Assembly (NCBI GenBank): GCA_964644695.1
Contig: CAZXWN010000002.1
Location: forward strand, 293,241-357,240
Source of the DNA: CAZXWN01 sp964644695 [NCBI: uncultured bacterium]
GTDB taxonomy: Bacteria > UBP4 > UBA4092
DNA: 64,000 nt
Reading direction: 5' to 3'
Part shown: positions 34,218-42,485 of the stretch, piece after piece
Layout of the letters: every line of letters begins with the position of its first letter
Numbering within the stretch: the first letter of the stretch is position 1
Notes under the pieces: generated by a model
What the model was told of the DNA's origin: nothing
Seen by the model: the letters and a program-made list of their open reading frames with translations, nothing else
The model's database searches: none
Position numbers and translations under genes: made by a program

Positions 34218-34517
34218 TTAATCCTGTCCGCCCAATTGATAATATAAATCTGTCCATTCCGGGTTTGAGTCCTCAATGAGTTTTATTTTCCAAGCTCTCT
34301 TCCATTTTTTAAGTTGTTTTTCTTTCTCAATGGCCGATTGTATGTTGGGGGTTGTTTCATAATAAACTAATTGTTTAATACCATATCGTTTTGTGAAACC
34401 AACGATAAGGCCTTTTTTATGTTGATGTACTCTTCTTAGCAAATCGTTTGTGACACCAATATAAAGAGTCCCATTCTTATGGCTGGCCATGATGTATACA
34501 TAATATTCTCGAATCAT
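34218..34517 (-). CDS. Standalone GIY-YIG nuclease-domain protein
   Basis: A 99-residue protein consisting of one GIY-YIG domain of the YhbQ/UvrC-N-like kind. The two signature strands are YYVYIM and LYIGVTNDLLRRV, with the catalytic-type arginine in the latter and the metal-binding-type glutamate in SAIEKEKQLKKWKRAWK. There is no extra DNA-binding domain. No Shine-Dalgarno is seen before the ATG. The gene is bracketed by hairpin repeats, two exact inverted copies beyond its 3' end and a degenerate one 10 bp before its start, an arrangement reminiscent of REP elements and their nucleases. It may be a repair or mobile-element nuclease. Confidence 0.85.
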   Translation of the reverse strand: MIREYYVYIMASHKNGTLYIGVTNDLLRRVHQHKKGLIVGFTKRYGIKQLVYYETTPNIQSAIEKEKQLKKWKRAWKIKLIEDSNPEWTDLYYQLGGQD

Positions 34518-34526
34518 AATATTTCA

Positions 34527-34551
34527 GGTTTCCTGGTTTATCAGGAATGAC
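34527..34551 (+). repeat. Degenerate copy C of the palindromic repeat
   Basis: TTCCTG-GTTTAT-CAGGAATGAC matches copy A with changes mainly in the loop. Together with copy B it encloses the GIY-YIG gene. Confidence 0.55.
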
Positions 34552-34725
34552 GGTTCATAGATCGTGATATTTCAGAACATAAATATTCTTAGACTGATTA
34601 TGAAAGAACAGACCTGAAATCCCCTGATGAAGAAAAAACAATAAAGTATAAAGAAATTAAACAATACATCAATTATAAACGAGACGGGTAAAAGTTTAGA
34701 GCATGTTAGAATTGACACCAGACTC

Positions 34726-36090
34726 ATGCGTACCGATAACACCGACATATTTCGTTCTGTCAGTTCTGAAGGGATAGAAATCAATCCTCAGTTTCAGACG
34801 GCTCTGGATATCCTGGAAAATTCTCGTCACCATCTTCTGGTGACGGGAAAGGCTGGAACTGGGAAATCTACTTTCTTGGATTATTTTCGGAAAAAAACGG
34901 ATAAGAATGTCGCGGTACTGGCACCGACGGGTGTTGCCGCAGTCAATGTGCGTGGTGAGACGATTCATTCCTTCTTCCGATTTCGTCCTGATATCACTCC
35001 TGAGAAAGTCAAACGACTCCGATTCAAAGATCCTATGGTGGAAAACATCTATAAATTGGTGGATGTTATTGTCATTGATGAGATATCTATGGTTCGTGCC
35101 GATTTATTGGATTGTGTAGACAGGGCGTTAAGATTATATCGAGGACGGAGAACGATTCCCTTTGGTGGATGTCAGATGGTGTTTATTGGAGACCTCCATC
35201 AATTACCACCGGTTGTGGCGAATGACGAGCGACAGATATTCTCAACACGATACAGTAGTGAATATTTCTTCTCTGCTGATGTGATGACTCAGATAAATCT
35301 GGATTTTGTTGAATTGGACCGAGTCTATCGTCAAACCGATGAAACTTTTATCCAGTTATTAAATGGTATCAGGAACAATTGTCTGACTGAAAATGAACTG
35401 GAACGAATCAACGCCCGATACCAGCCGGGTCTGGGAGACCTGTCCGGTTCGTGGAATATTCATCTCACAACCACCAATATTCATGCACAAAATATAAATA
35501 ATCGCAGGTTAGTTGAGTTGAAAGGGACTACTCAATCTTTTCCGGGTGAGGTCGAAGGTGATTTTAATGCCAAAGCACTTCCCACGGAAACCATGTTGTA
35601 TTTGAAAGAGGGAGCGCAGGTCATGCTCCTCAACAATGATATTTCAGGGCGTTGGGTGAATGGTACTTTGGGCCGAGTCCATGGGTATGATAAAGAAGAT
35701 ATCCTTATTCAATTGTCCAATGGGTCTTTATATTCTGTTGCACCTCATACCTGGGAATTATTCCGATTTAAGTGGAATCAGGAAGAAGAAAAACTCGAAT
35801 CGGAATCCGTAGGGAAGTTTAAACAATACCCCCTTAGATTAGCTTGGGCTGTTACGGTTCATAAAGCCCAGGGGAAAACTTTTGATCAGGTTGTCATTGA
35901 TTTGACGGGAGGGGTGTTTGCTCCCGGACAAGCCTATGTAGCATTTTCTCGATGCCGAAGCCTGGAAGGTATTCACTTGAAGAAGCCACTACGATATCAT
36001 CATATTATGGTGGATGACAGAATTAATGAATTTATGCGGGAAGCCAGAACTGGCGGACTTAAGGGTAAATCCCTTTTTATGATGGAGTAA
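34726..36090 (+). CDS. Pif1/RecD-like superfamily 1 DNA helicase
   Basis: A 454-residue ATP-dependent 5'-3' helicase-type protein. Walker A is VTGKAGTGKST (residues about 38-48), followed by APTGVAAVNV and GETIHSFF. Walker B is VIVIDEISMV, then FIGDLHQLPPV with the conserved Gln-Leu-Pro, and AWAVTVHKAQGKTF with GQAYVAFSRCRSL near the C-terminus (motifs V and VI). These are the Pif1 family motifs; such proteins unwind G-quadruplexes, R-loops and stalled replication intermediates. The start has no clear ribosome binding site. A 22-codon hydrophobic frame begins directly after its stop. Confidence 0.9.
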   Translation: MRTDNTDIFRSVSSEGIEINPQFQTALDILENSRHHLLVTGKAGTGKSTFLDYFRKKTDKNVAVLAPTGVAAVNVRGETIHSFFRFRPDITPEKVKRLRFKDPMVENIYKLVDVIVIDEISMVRADLLDCVDRALRLYRGRRTIPFGGCQMVFIGDLHQLPPVVANDERQIFSTRYSSEYFFSADVMTQINLDFVELDRVYRQTDETFIQLLNGIRNNCLTENELERINARYQPGLGDLSGSWNIHLTTTNIHAQNINNRRLVELKGTTQSFPGEVEGDFNAKALPTETMLYLKEGAQVMLLNNDISGRWVNGTLGRVHGYDKEDILIQLSNGSLYSVAPHTWELFRFKWNQEEEKLESESVGKFKQYPLRLAWAVTVHKAQGKTFDQVVIDLTGGVFAPGQAYVAFSRCRSLEGIHLKKPLRYHHIMVDDRINEFMREARTGGLKGKSLFMME

Positions 36091-36159
36091 ATGATGGGAG
36101 TCGCCTTATTTTTCCTCTTATTTTTTACCACTATCTTTGCTTTTATTGATTATCCATAA
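36091..36159 (+). CDS. Possible 22-residue hydrophobic microprotein
   Basis: Directly after the helicase stop (TAA) comes ATGATG, with GGAG three to six bases upstream. The 22 codons encode MMGVALFFLLFFTTIFAFID followed by Tyr-Pro, a single potential membrane helix. There is no homology I recognise, and chance cannot be excluded. Translation would be coupled to helicase termination. The remaining gap to 36273 shows nothing recognisable. Confidence 0.25.
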   Translation: MMGVALFFLLFFTTIFAFIDYP

Positions 36160-36272
36160 CATTCTTAATATTATCTTTCTCTCCCTTGAAACAGCCTTAT
36201 CCTCTCTGTATAGAAAACTCCTTAAAATAATAGATACAACTTATTATTTATCAATTGGATATGTTGTTGGTA

Positions 36273-36321
36273 AACGAATCATCCACGGAGCTGTTCCGAG
36301 CTGCTCCGTGGATGATTCGTT
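36273..36321. repeat. CCACGGA hairpin repeat, copy 2
   Basis: A perfect 19-bp stem (36273-36291 with 36303-36321) around an 11-base loop, TGTTCCGAGCT. It lies between convergent genes and has no T-run. Confidence 0.85.
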
Positions 36322-36332
36322 ATAGAGACAGA

Positions 36333-36875
36333 TTAGGGGGAAGCTGGACTCAGGAGTAAATCACTGTAGGAAACAGTAATTAAGTCACTTTCAGAAATCT
36401 TGAGTTGGGACTGATAGTAACGGCATTGGACCAGAAGTTGGTCCCGGGTCAGAGTTCCATCATGACAAGTGGCCTCTATTTCCATAAAAGAACCTAATCC
36501 GTTTACCTGGTCAATGTGAAATTTAACATTATTGATGTAATAAATCTCCCGAACCTTGTCCACAACAATTAATATTCCAATGGCCTCCGTCAGAAGGGTT
36601 TTAAGACTACTATCTTTATCAACAGGATGAAGGATATACTCACAAGTCTTGGGGCCTGCTTGATCGGGACGGCGGTAATAAATCAGATTATTTTCAATCC
36701 AGCCTTCTCTTAATTTCAAACGCCCCTGAGGTACCCGAAAATAAGTATCAACCTGATGATCCACCCCTTTGAAAGAAGCCCCATTATCTTGTAGATATTT
36801 ACGGATGGGTTCCGGGTCTGAACAATGGGCTTTAATTTCTACATTGATTAAGGGTAATCCTGCCGTTTCTGCCAT
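36333..36875 (-). CDS. CYTH domain protein (class IV adenylate cyclase/thiamine-triphosphatase-like)
   Basis: A 180-residue protein with the CYTH tunnel fold signatures: VEIKAHC at the N-terminus (the ExExK-type motif, here with one acidic residue replaced), DTYFRVPQGRLKLREG, YYRRPDQAGPKTCEY, and FMEIEATC near residue 130. Family members bind a triphosphate in a metal-dependent tunnel and act as adenylate cyclases, triphosphatases or inorganic polyphosphatases. The R.KLR and IEIE-like residues are kept, so catalysis is plausible. GAGAG eight bases upstream supports the start. It is followed on the minus strand by no close gene and preceded at 17 bp by an SDR gene. Confidence 0.82.
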   Translation of the reverse strand: MAETAGLPLINVEIKAHCSDPEPIRKYLQDNGASFKGVDHQVDTYFRVPQGRLKLREGWIENNLIYYRRPDQAGPKTCEYILHPVDKDSSLKTLLTEAIGILIVVDKVREIYYINNVKFHIDQVNGLGSFMEIEATCHDGTLTRDQLLVQCRYYQSQLKISESDLITVSYSDLLLSPASP

Positions 36876-36892
36876 GAAATAAACTCTCTCAT

Positions 36893-37714
36893 TTATTTAG
36901 ATTTTCGTGTCATACTGCGGATAACGGACATAAATATCCTGTCGGGTAATAAGCGGCGTAAGATAAGTGACATCTTTGCCATCGGATCGGCTGGATATCT
37001 TAAACGATTGGAGTTATCGGTAGCTGCCTTATAGATAACTTTAGCGACTATTTCGGGAGGATATCCGTTCTGAGCGGTTGCCATAATTGTTTTATTCACC
37101 CGATTTACATAGTCGAAGTAAGGGCTGTCACTGGGCACTTGGGGTGAATCCATGGATCGGTCATAGAAGTCAGTTTTGATGGGGCCTGGTTCAATGAGTT
37201 TGACTCGAATGTTAAAGGGTTCTAGTTCATAACTGAGAGATTCTGTAAAACCTTCGACTGCCCATTTGGTTGCATGATAGGGGCTGTATGTTGGGATGGC
37301 GGTTCGGCCTGCTACAGAGGCAAGATTGACAATGACTCCACCCCCTTGAAATCTGAAATGGGGGAGAATGGCTCTGGTGACTGCCATTAATCCAAAGACA
37401 TTGGTTTCAAATTGGCGGCGGATTTGGGCTTCACTCATTTCCTCAAAGGGACCGGTGAGAGCATATCCCGCATTGTTGACGAGAACATCAATCTTGCCAA
37501 AGTCAGCAATCGCCTTATCCAGGGCAGATTGAATGGAAGCCGGGTCGGTAACATCGAGTTTATATAACTTTACTTTGTCCCATTCGTTTAGTTCTGTTTC
37601 TTTTTCAGGTGTGCGCATGGTGGCAGCGACCTGCCATCCATGTTCCAGAAAGATTCGGGCTGTGGCTTTCCCAATTCCGCTTGAAGTTCCTGTGATAAAT
37701 ACCGTAGGTTCCAT
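36893..37714 (-). CDS. Short-chain dehydrogenase/reductase
   Basis: A 273-residue classical SDR. The NAD(P) site is TGTSSGIGKATA at the N-terminus, followed by NNAGYAL (about residue 85), the catalytic serine region NLASVAG, and YHATK containing the Tyr-Lys pair. The C-terminal part (IEPGPIKTDF) completes the fold, with a longer tail than minimal SDRs. The ATG at 37714 is preferred because GGAG is seven bases upstream; an ATG one codon earlier is possible. It is 16 bp from the methyltransferase upstream and 17 bp from the CYTH gene downstream, so a small operon is likely. The substrate is unknown. Confidence 0.88.
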   Translation of the reverse strand: MEPTVFITGTSSGIGKATARIFLEHGWQVAATMRTPEKETELNEWDKVKLYKLDVTDPASIQSALDKAIADFGKIDVLVNNAGYALTGPFEEMSEAQIRRQFETNVFGLMAVTRAILPHFRFQGGGVIVNLASVAGRTAIPTYSPYHATKWAVEGFTESLSYELEPFNIRVKLIEPGPIKTDFYDRSMDSPQVPSDSPYFDYVNRVNKTIMATAQNGYPPEIVAKVIYKAATDNSNRLRYPADPMAKMSLILRRLLPDRIFMSVIRSMTRKSK

Positions 37715-37730
37715 CATAATTCTCCAGTTG

Positions 37731-38504
37731 TCAGGGTTTGCGTAATTTGAAAATCATAAATAAAGGAATATGTCTGGTTCTGTTCCAGAAATCCGGAAAT
37801 TTGGTTCGGCAGGCGGGAACAGGTTGGGGTTCAACAAAGTCTTCAATCATCATCCCGGATTCCCTGATTTCCCGAAGAATCACTTCAAGAGGTTTGTGCC
37901 AGTATCTGACAGTGAAATCCCCAAACCAGAGGTCCGTCTGTTTCCGGATTTTAAAGTAATCTCCATAGATTTTGGGTGGTTGTCCCTCAGAACCGTTGAT
38001 ATATCCCATCAGCCAGGATTTACGGCCATGAATCATGACCATATTCGTACCCCAATGGAGAGGGTGATGCGTAGAGAAAAGGAAAGTCCCTTTCTTTTTA
38101 AGGACTCGTTTGACTTCTTGGAGTGGTTTGGACCAGTCCTTAATGTAATGAAGAACCAGACTGGAATAAACCAGGTCAAAACTACTATCAGGATAATTCA
38201 GGGATTCCATACTCATAATCTGGAAATCAATATGGGGGTATTCTTTTTTGGCTTCTGTAATCATCCCTTTGGAGACATCCATACCTAAGACTTCTTTGGC
38301 ACCCCGGTCCAGGATAGACTGACATTCTTCACCTGTCCCACAACCTAAACATAAAACTCGTTTCCCTTTCAGGTCAGGAAGAAGTTTATACATGGCCGGC
38401 TTCTCTAGATATTCATGGGCGGCATTATTTCCAGATCGCATACCTTCCGCCCATCGTTGGGCGTACTGGTTATAGGATTGCAGAGTCTTCTTATCTGTGG
38501 TCAT
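37731..38504 (-). CDS. Class I SAM-dependent methyltransferase
   Basis: A 257-residue Rossmann-fold methyltransferase. Motif I is VLCLGCGTGEE (about residues 49-59), the acidic residue after strand two is VLGMDVSKGM, and motif IV/post-I is FDLVYSSLVLHYIKD. The layout and the FLFSTHHPLHW segment resemble the UbiE/MenG-like and small-molecule methyltransferase groups. The start lacks a clear ribosome binding site. It is the first gene of the likely methyltransferase-SDR-CYTH run. The acceptor cannot be told from sequence. Confidence 0.88.
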   Translation of the reverse strand: MTTDKKTLQSYNQYAQRWAEGMRSGNNAAHEYLEKPAMYKLLPDLKGKRVLCLGCGTGEECQSILDRGAKEVLGMDVSKGMITEAKKEYPHIDFQIMSMESLNYPDSSFDLVYSSLVLHYIKDWSKPLQEVKRVLKKKGTFLFSTHHPLHWGTNMVMIHGRKSWLMGYINGSEGQPPKIYGDYFKIRKQTDLWFGDFTVRYWHKPLEVILREIRESGMMIEDFVEPQPVPACRTKFPDFWNRTRHIPLFMIFKLRKP

Positions 38505-38578
38505 ATTTCATCATCACATTCATTGAAATAGGAGCAGAAGAATCACTCCTTCTGATTTCATTATCTATCGGAGAGAAT

Positions 38579-39313
38579 TTAATCGCAATCGGTGGTAGGG
38601 TCAATCGGTTCCAGTTTTAGCAGGGTATCGTCATAAGTCGGAGAAATCTTATACCCGGGAGGGACAGTGATAAAGCGGTCATCATCCCAGTGTCCGCATA
38701 GAAAATCTTTCATTAATTGGGTGTCACCGACTTGGGATAAAAATTTCCATCCAAAATCCTGGGCTGTTTTACGGGTAAATTCTTTATAGGACTCGACAAA
38801 ATCCATACCCCAATCAATCCAGATGGCCTGATTGTAATTTCTGAGTCCCTGCCATTCCATATCCATCAGGTAGTCAGCATTATCTTTTCCGAACTTCTCC
38901 AGGAAATCTTTTCTTTTTTGTTCCATCGCCTCAAGGGAGGGGACATATCCAGTCTCTATCCAGCCAGGACTATACCAGTAAGTTCCAGGATTCTTCTCAA
39001 AAATATCCAAATACTGTTGGTGGGAACCCAGAAGAAAGGTAATACAGTCATGTCCCCGCATCAGGACCAGGGGAATTGACCGTGATTCAATACCCAGAAT
39101 TCCGTTACTGCATAATCCATATCCAATCAGAATGGCATCATAATCTTCAGAGACCGTATCAATGGTTTCCTGGACTTTTTTCCGCAGAACCTCTGGGGTA
39201 TTGTGAAGTCCTTGAGGTAAGAAGGTGAAATTATAAATATTGGATTGTTGGCTGGCCAGCGCCGTTAACTCACGCCATAGTACATGGCAGGCTATGATGT
39301 AATACTTTTTCAT
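38579..39313 (-). CDS. DUF1638 domain protein
   Basis: A 244-residue protein that matches the DUF1638 pattern: YYIIACHVLWREL at the N-terminus, the central ILIGYGLCSNGILGIESRSIPLVLMRGHDCITFLLG, and a later GTYWYSPGWIETG. The conserved histidine and cysteines (ACH, GLCSNG, GHDC) are arranged as a possible metal site. Family members are frequent next to corrinoid methyltransferase genes, but none is in the window, and the biochemical role is unknown to me. It is 19 bp downstream of an ABC ATPase gene on the same strand and likely co-transcribed with it. Confidence 0.85.
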   Translation of the reverse strand: MKKYYIIACHVLWRELTALASQQSNIYNFTFLPQGLHNTPEVLRKKVQETIDTVSEDYDAILIGYGLCSNGILGIESRSIPLVLMRGHDCITFLLGSHQQYLDIFEKNPGTYWYSPGWIETGYVPSLEAMEQKRKDFLEKFGKDNADYLMDMEWQGLRNYNQAIWIDWGMDFVESYKEFTRKTAQDFGWKFLSQVGDTQLMKDFLCGHWDDDRFITVPPGYKISPTYDDTLLKLEPIDPTTDCD

Positions 39314-39332
39314 GCTTATTATTTTACAGGAA

Positions 39333-40154
39333 TCAGCATTCCTGCATCTTCAGGTAATAGTACGGCCCTTCTTTTTCAAGGCAAACGGGAAGTCCAAAGA
39401 GTGTTTCCAGATTCGATGAATTCAGAACTTCTTCCTTGGGTCCATCGGAAAAAATCCGGCCGTCTTTAATAAGTAATACCCGGTTGATTTCGGGAATAAT
39501 ATCCAGAAGATTATGAGTTACCAGAATAACGCTTTTCCCGGATTGGGCGATTTTTTGTACTGTCGCCCGGAATTGATGTACGGCTCTGAAATCCAGGCTG
39601 TTGGTGGGTTCGTCTAATATCATGGCCTCGGGGTTATGTATGAGGGCTTTCCCAATCATGACCAACCGTTCTTCTCCGGCAGACAAGGTGACCATGGTTT
39701 TCTTTTCCAGGTGAGAGATTCCTAAAAAATCCATGATTTCATCCGTTTTGATTTCCATTTCCGGAGTTACTAAATGATTTCTGAAAAGTCCTACGGACTG
39801 GAAGAAGCCAGATAAGATAATTTCACGAACAGTGATATTTCGATGCAGGAAGTTTTGCATATCAGCGGAGACAATCCCCAGTTTGGAACGGAGTGAAAAA
39901 ACATTCCAGTTTGCCTGGCCAAAGATTTTTACAGGGTCGCGGTCAAAATTCTGATTCGGATAATAATCCCGGGTGATCGTTTTGATAATGGAAGATTTTC
40001 CTGAGCCATTGGGTCCAAGTAAGGCCACATTTTCTCCTGGCCGAATGGTGAAGGTGATATCATCCAGAACTTTGGCATCTCCTTTGATGACAGTAGCCCG
40101 GTCAAATTCAACTAAATATGAATATTCAGAATGGTTTGGGTTGGAATACGGCAT
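39333..40154 (-). CDS. ABC transporter ATP-binding protein
   Basis: A 273-residue ABC ATPase. Walker A is LLGPNGSGKSS (about residues 44-54), the signature is LSAGEERLV, Walker B is AMILDEPTNSLD, and the switch histidine is VTHNL. The D-loop and Q-loop segments are in place. No permease gene is adjacent; its partner on the same strand is the DUF1638 gene. The fold order and the RVLLIKDGRIFSDGP tail resemble the ModF/PhnL-type single-domain ATPases that may not drive transport. The start has only a weak ribosome site (AGAGAAG). Confidence 0.88.
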   Translation of the reverse strand: MPYSNPNHSEYSYLVEFDRATVIKGDAKVLDDITFTIRPGENVALLGPNGSGKSSIIKTITRDYYPNQNFDRDPVKIFGQANWNVFSLRSKLGIVSADMQNFLHRNITVREIILSGFFQSVGLFRNHLVTPEMEIKTDEIMDFLGISHLEKKTMVTLSAGEERLVMIGKALIHNPEAMILDEPTNSLDFRAVHQFRATVQKIAQSGKSVILVTHNLLDIIPEINRVLLIKDGRIFSDGPKEEVLNSSNLETLFGLPVCLEKEGPYYYLKMQEC

Positions 40155-40213
40155 GATTCTTCTCTTAAAGTACTTTTTAATTGGATCAATAATTTACAGA
40201 ACTGTTCTTGATA

Positions 40214-40678
40214 TTATAGCGATTTTTTCAGGTTGAGCAGGTGTTGATATTGCCAATGCTGTTCTGTATCAGCGTTAATATCCACTTCTGCAAGGCTGGA
40301 AACGGCTCGAATGGCTTTGATGGCGTATCTAGAGGCATGGACAGCATGACCTGCAACATGAGCTGTTCCCAATGCCTGGCCCGCAGCACGCGCAGCAAAA
40401 CAAGCCTCTGGAATATTTCCGGCACTTCGGGCCGCGGCATGAGCTGCCAGTGCAATTTTGCGAACTTCTGGAATCTTTATTTTTCCACACAGCCAGTCAT
40501 TCACAGCCTCAATTGCCATACGGGGACGATTATCTTCCGGAAACTGGTTTTCAAAACAGGGGAGTACTCGACGGGCACAGTCAGCTGCCCAGACAGCCAA
40601 TGTCCTCTGGTCGCTCATTACCGTCAATTCTTTGATTAACAGGTCGATTTTATGATGGTCTAGTTGTGATCTTTTCAT
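40214..40678 (-). CDS. Imm-5-like putative immunity protein
   Basis: A 154-residue alanine-rich, all-helical protein. It matches the pattern of the Imm-5-like family: TLAVWAADCARRVLPCFE, then RPRMAIEAVNDWL, and a repetitive ALAAHAAARSAGN, EACFAARAAGQALGTAHVAGHAVHASRYA stretch with regularly spaced histidines and alanines. Such proteins were predicted as antitoxins for polymorphic toxins, but no toxin gene is next to it here, and many family members occur alone. No Shine-Dalgarno is evident. It is separated from its neighbours by 59 and 54 bp, both on the same strand. Confidence 0.78.
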   Translation of the reverse strand: MKRSQLDHHKIDLLIKELTVMSDQRTLAVWAADCARRVLPCFENQFPEDNRPRMAIEAVNDWLCGKIKIPEVRKIALAAHAAARSAGNIPEACFAARAAGQALGTAHVAGHAVHASRYAIKAIRAVSSLAEVDINADTEQHWQYQHLLNLKKSL

Positions 40679-40732
40679 ATGGAAATTATTCGGCTGTTTA
40701 TTAGTTCTTATTGCTACATGTATAAAAGCTAG

Positions 40733-41765
40733 TTATGTTATATGTTCTGCGAGTTTCAAGATTAACAGGCTTCTGAATGTTAAATCATAAGTTTTTGCTT
40801 CTTTACATTTCCAATTATTTTCTAATGCCAATCCATGATACTGAGTCCATTTGTTGAAATAGAAATGGGATAGTGGCAAAGTGAATTTATACTCATTCTG
40901 CAAGATAATGATGTAGATAGTCAATTTGTTGTTTTAAAGAAGCAATATTATTTGCGATTCCGAGGCGTGTTATCATTTCCGTTCTGTGGAACCACATCAT
41001 CCATTCTTTTGCAGTAAGTTCTTCCATATTCTTTGAGAAATTATTCATAAAAGCTGATGCTGGAGATATTATTTGATTTGCATACAGAAGCTTTATGGGT
41101 GGTATTGGGGATAAATTAAATAGTTTGTTGAAAGCTGAAGATAGCATTTTTATTGTGTTGCTATTTTTCCAACTCTTAGTATGTGCTAATAACCTTAAAT
41201 GATAAATGCTTGGCCATTTTGTACCATCATTAAAGACATTAACTGTGTTTTTATGCACATGGTATATATCATTAAGATCATTAATGCTCAATAAATATTC
41301 AAAACCTGAAAGAGCTTCAATTATTTGTTTTTTTATAAAGTCATACTCTTCATGTCCAGCATATGCAAAAACGCAAGCTTTTATCATTTGCGATCCGCCC
41401 ATGTGGCAAAAATCAAGAGGTTTTCCTACATTTTCCATACTTCCTTTATCAAAGGCATCTCCACGATTGATTAACGCGTTTAAAGCTCCAATAATTGTGG
41501 GGTTATTACCTTCAATACCCTTTTCACACAAATACCTTATTCCACTTTCAGGTTCCTTGTTACCATGAAAGTACCCACCAAGCCAACCATCTTCCTGACA
41601 CCATGAAAAGACTTCCATTACTTTATCATCTTGAAGAATCATCTCCTGCAGATCCTGCATGAATTGACTGGTAATAGATTCGCCTAATATTTCTTTTCTT
41701 GTTCTATATTGAATTGAAGGGCAAGCATTGTTTTTGAGTAGTTCAATTGTGGAATTTATACTCAT
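40733..41765 (-). pseudogene. Toroid-fold (prenyltransferase/squalene-cyclase-like) protein gene with a frameshift
   Basis: The first 290 codons (41765 to 40893) run in one frame and stop after YLHHYLAE. The next frame, overlapping the stop, continues with FTLPLSHFYFNKWTQYHGLA and ends LTFRSLLILKLAEHIT at 40733. That tail looks like the natural end of the same protein, so one base is out of step near 40904-40912. The joined product would be about 345 residues. Its repeats (GWLGGYFHG, GIRYLCEKGIEGNN) resemble alpha-alpha toroid proteins often labelled prenyltransferase. Either the gene is broken or the sequence has an error at that point. Function is unknown. Confidence 0.6.
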
Positions 41766-41819
41766 GATTTTACTATCCCAATATGGAGATTTTGATTAAC
41801 ATAATATTATTCCATATAA

Positions 41820-41860
41820 AAAAAACGCATACAGGCTATTATTCCCTGTATGCGTTTTTT
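41820..41860. terminator. Intrinsic terminator of tRNA-Ser
   Basis: A perfect 16-bp stem: AAAAAACGCATACAGG (41820-41835) pairs with 41845-41860. It carries T-runs on both strands. Confidence 0.9.
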
Positions 41861-41865
41861 AATAA

Positions 41866-41956
41866 TGGCGGAGAGGGTGGGATTCGAACCCACGAAGCCG
41901 TTTCCAGCTTACACGCTTTCGAGGCGCGCTCCTTCAACCAACTCGGACACCTCTCC
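41866..41956 (-). tRNA. tRNA-Ser (anticodon CGA)
   Basis: Read on the minus strand the 91 bases fold as a long-variable-arm tRNA: acceptor GGAGAGG/CCTCTCC, anticodon loop CTCGAAA with anticodon CGA (reads UCG), a variable arm around AAGCTGGAAACGGCTT, the T-loop GGTTCGAATCC, and discriminator G followed by an encoded CCA. The long arm and discriminator G are the serine identity marks. Confidence 0.95.
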
Positions 41957-42005
41957 GTGAAATAGCAGATTAGAATATATATTATACGGAAGATTGGGAG
42001 ATTCG

Positions 42006-42479
42006 TCAGTCGGAAGGTTTACGGCGGGCCTGAAAAAAGACCTGCAGTTGATGACGAGTCTCCTCTTCCAGAACTCCGGAAACCACTTCCATCTGGTGAT
42101 TAAAGGCTTTGTTTTGGACCAGATTTTCCACTGTTCCTGCACAACCCATTTTTATATCTGAACACCCATAAACAAGTCTTTCAATATGAGCCAGGACTAA
42201 TGCTCCGGCACACATCGGGCAGGGTTCTTTGGTGACATAAATCCATGCACCATCCAACCGTTTTACATTTAATATTTCACAGGCCTTTCTCAGACAGAGT
42301 ATTTCCGCATGAGCTGTCGTGTCTTTTAAGCTGATATTTCGATTATGATTTTGAGTGATAATCTGACCGTTATAGACTAAAACCGCACCGACCGGAACTT
42401 CTTCTTCCTGTGCGGCCATGGCAGCTTCGTTTAATGCCAGTCGCATTATTTGTTCATCGAAAGTGGTATATTGTGGCAT
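42006..42479 (-). CDS. tadA: tRNA-specific adenosine deaminase
   Basis: A 157-residue zinc deaminase that converts A34 to inosine in the wobble position of tRNA-Arg(ACG), allowing it to read CGN codons. The zinc and proton-shuttle motifs are plain: TTAHAEILCL (HAE) and PCPMCAGALVLA (PCxxC). The rest follows TadA over its full usual length (EEVPVGAVLV at the N-terminus; RLVYGCSDIKMGCAG after the second motif). No Shine-Dalgarno precedes the ATG; TATAAT on the minus strand (42486-42491) lies just six bases upstream, which suggests a leaderless transcript. Confidence 0.93.
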   Translation of the reverse strand: MPQYTTFDEQIMRLALNEAAMAAQEEEVPVGAVLVYNGQIITQNHNRNISLKDTTAHAEILCLRKACEILNVKRLDGAWIYVTKEPCPMCAGALVLAHIERLVYGCSDIKMGCAGTVENLVQNKAFNHQMEVVSGVLEEETRHQLQVFFQARRKPSD

Positions 42480-42485
42480 TTGAAT

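Noticed and set aside
36137-36325. A 62-codon frame running through hairpin copy 2
   Set aside because: Its C-terminal half is encoded by the palindromic repeat, and no start signal is seen.
37770-38288. A 172-codon open frame opposite the methyltransferase gene
   Set aside because: It is the antisense shadow of a gene with clear motifs; its composition is unlike real proteins here.
39327-39345. CAGGAAT-CAGC-ATTCCTG as another copy of the GIY-YIG-linked repeat
   Set aside because: Only the short arms resemble the element; the flanks differ and it overlaps the end of the ABC ATPase gene.
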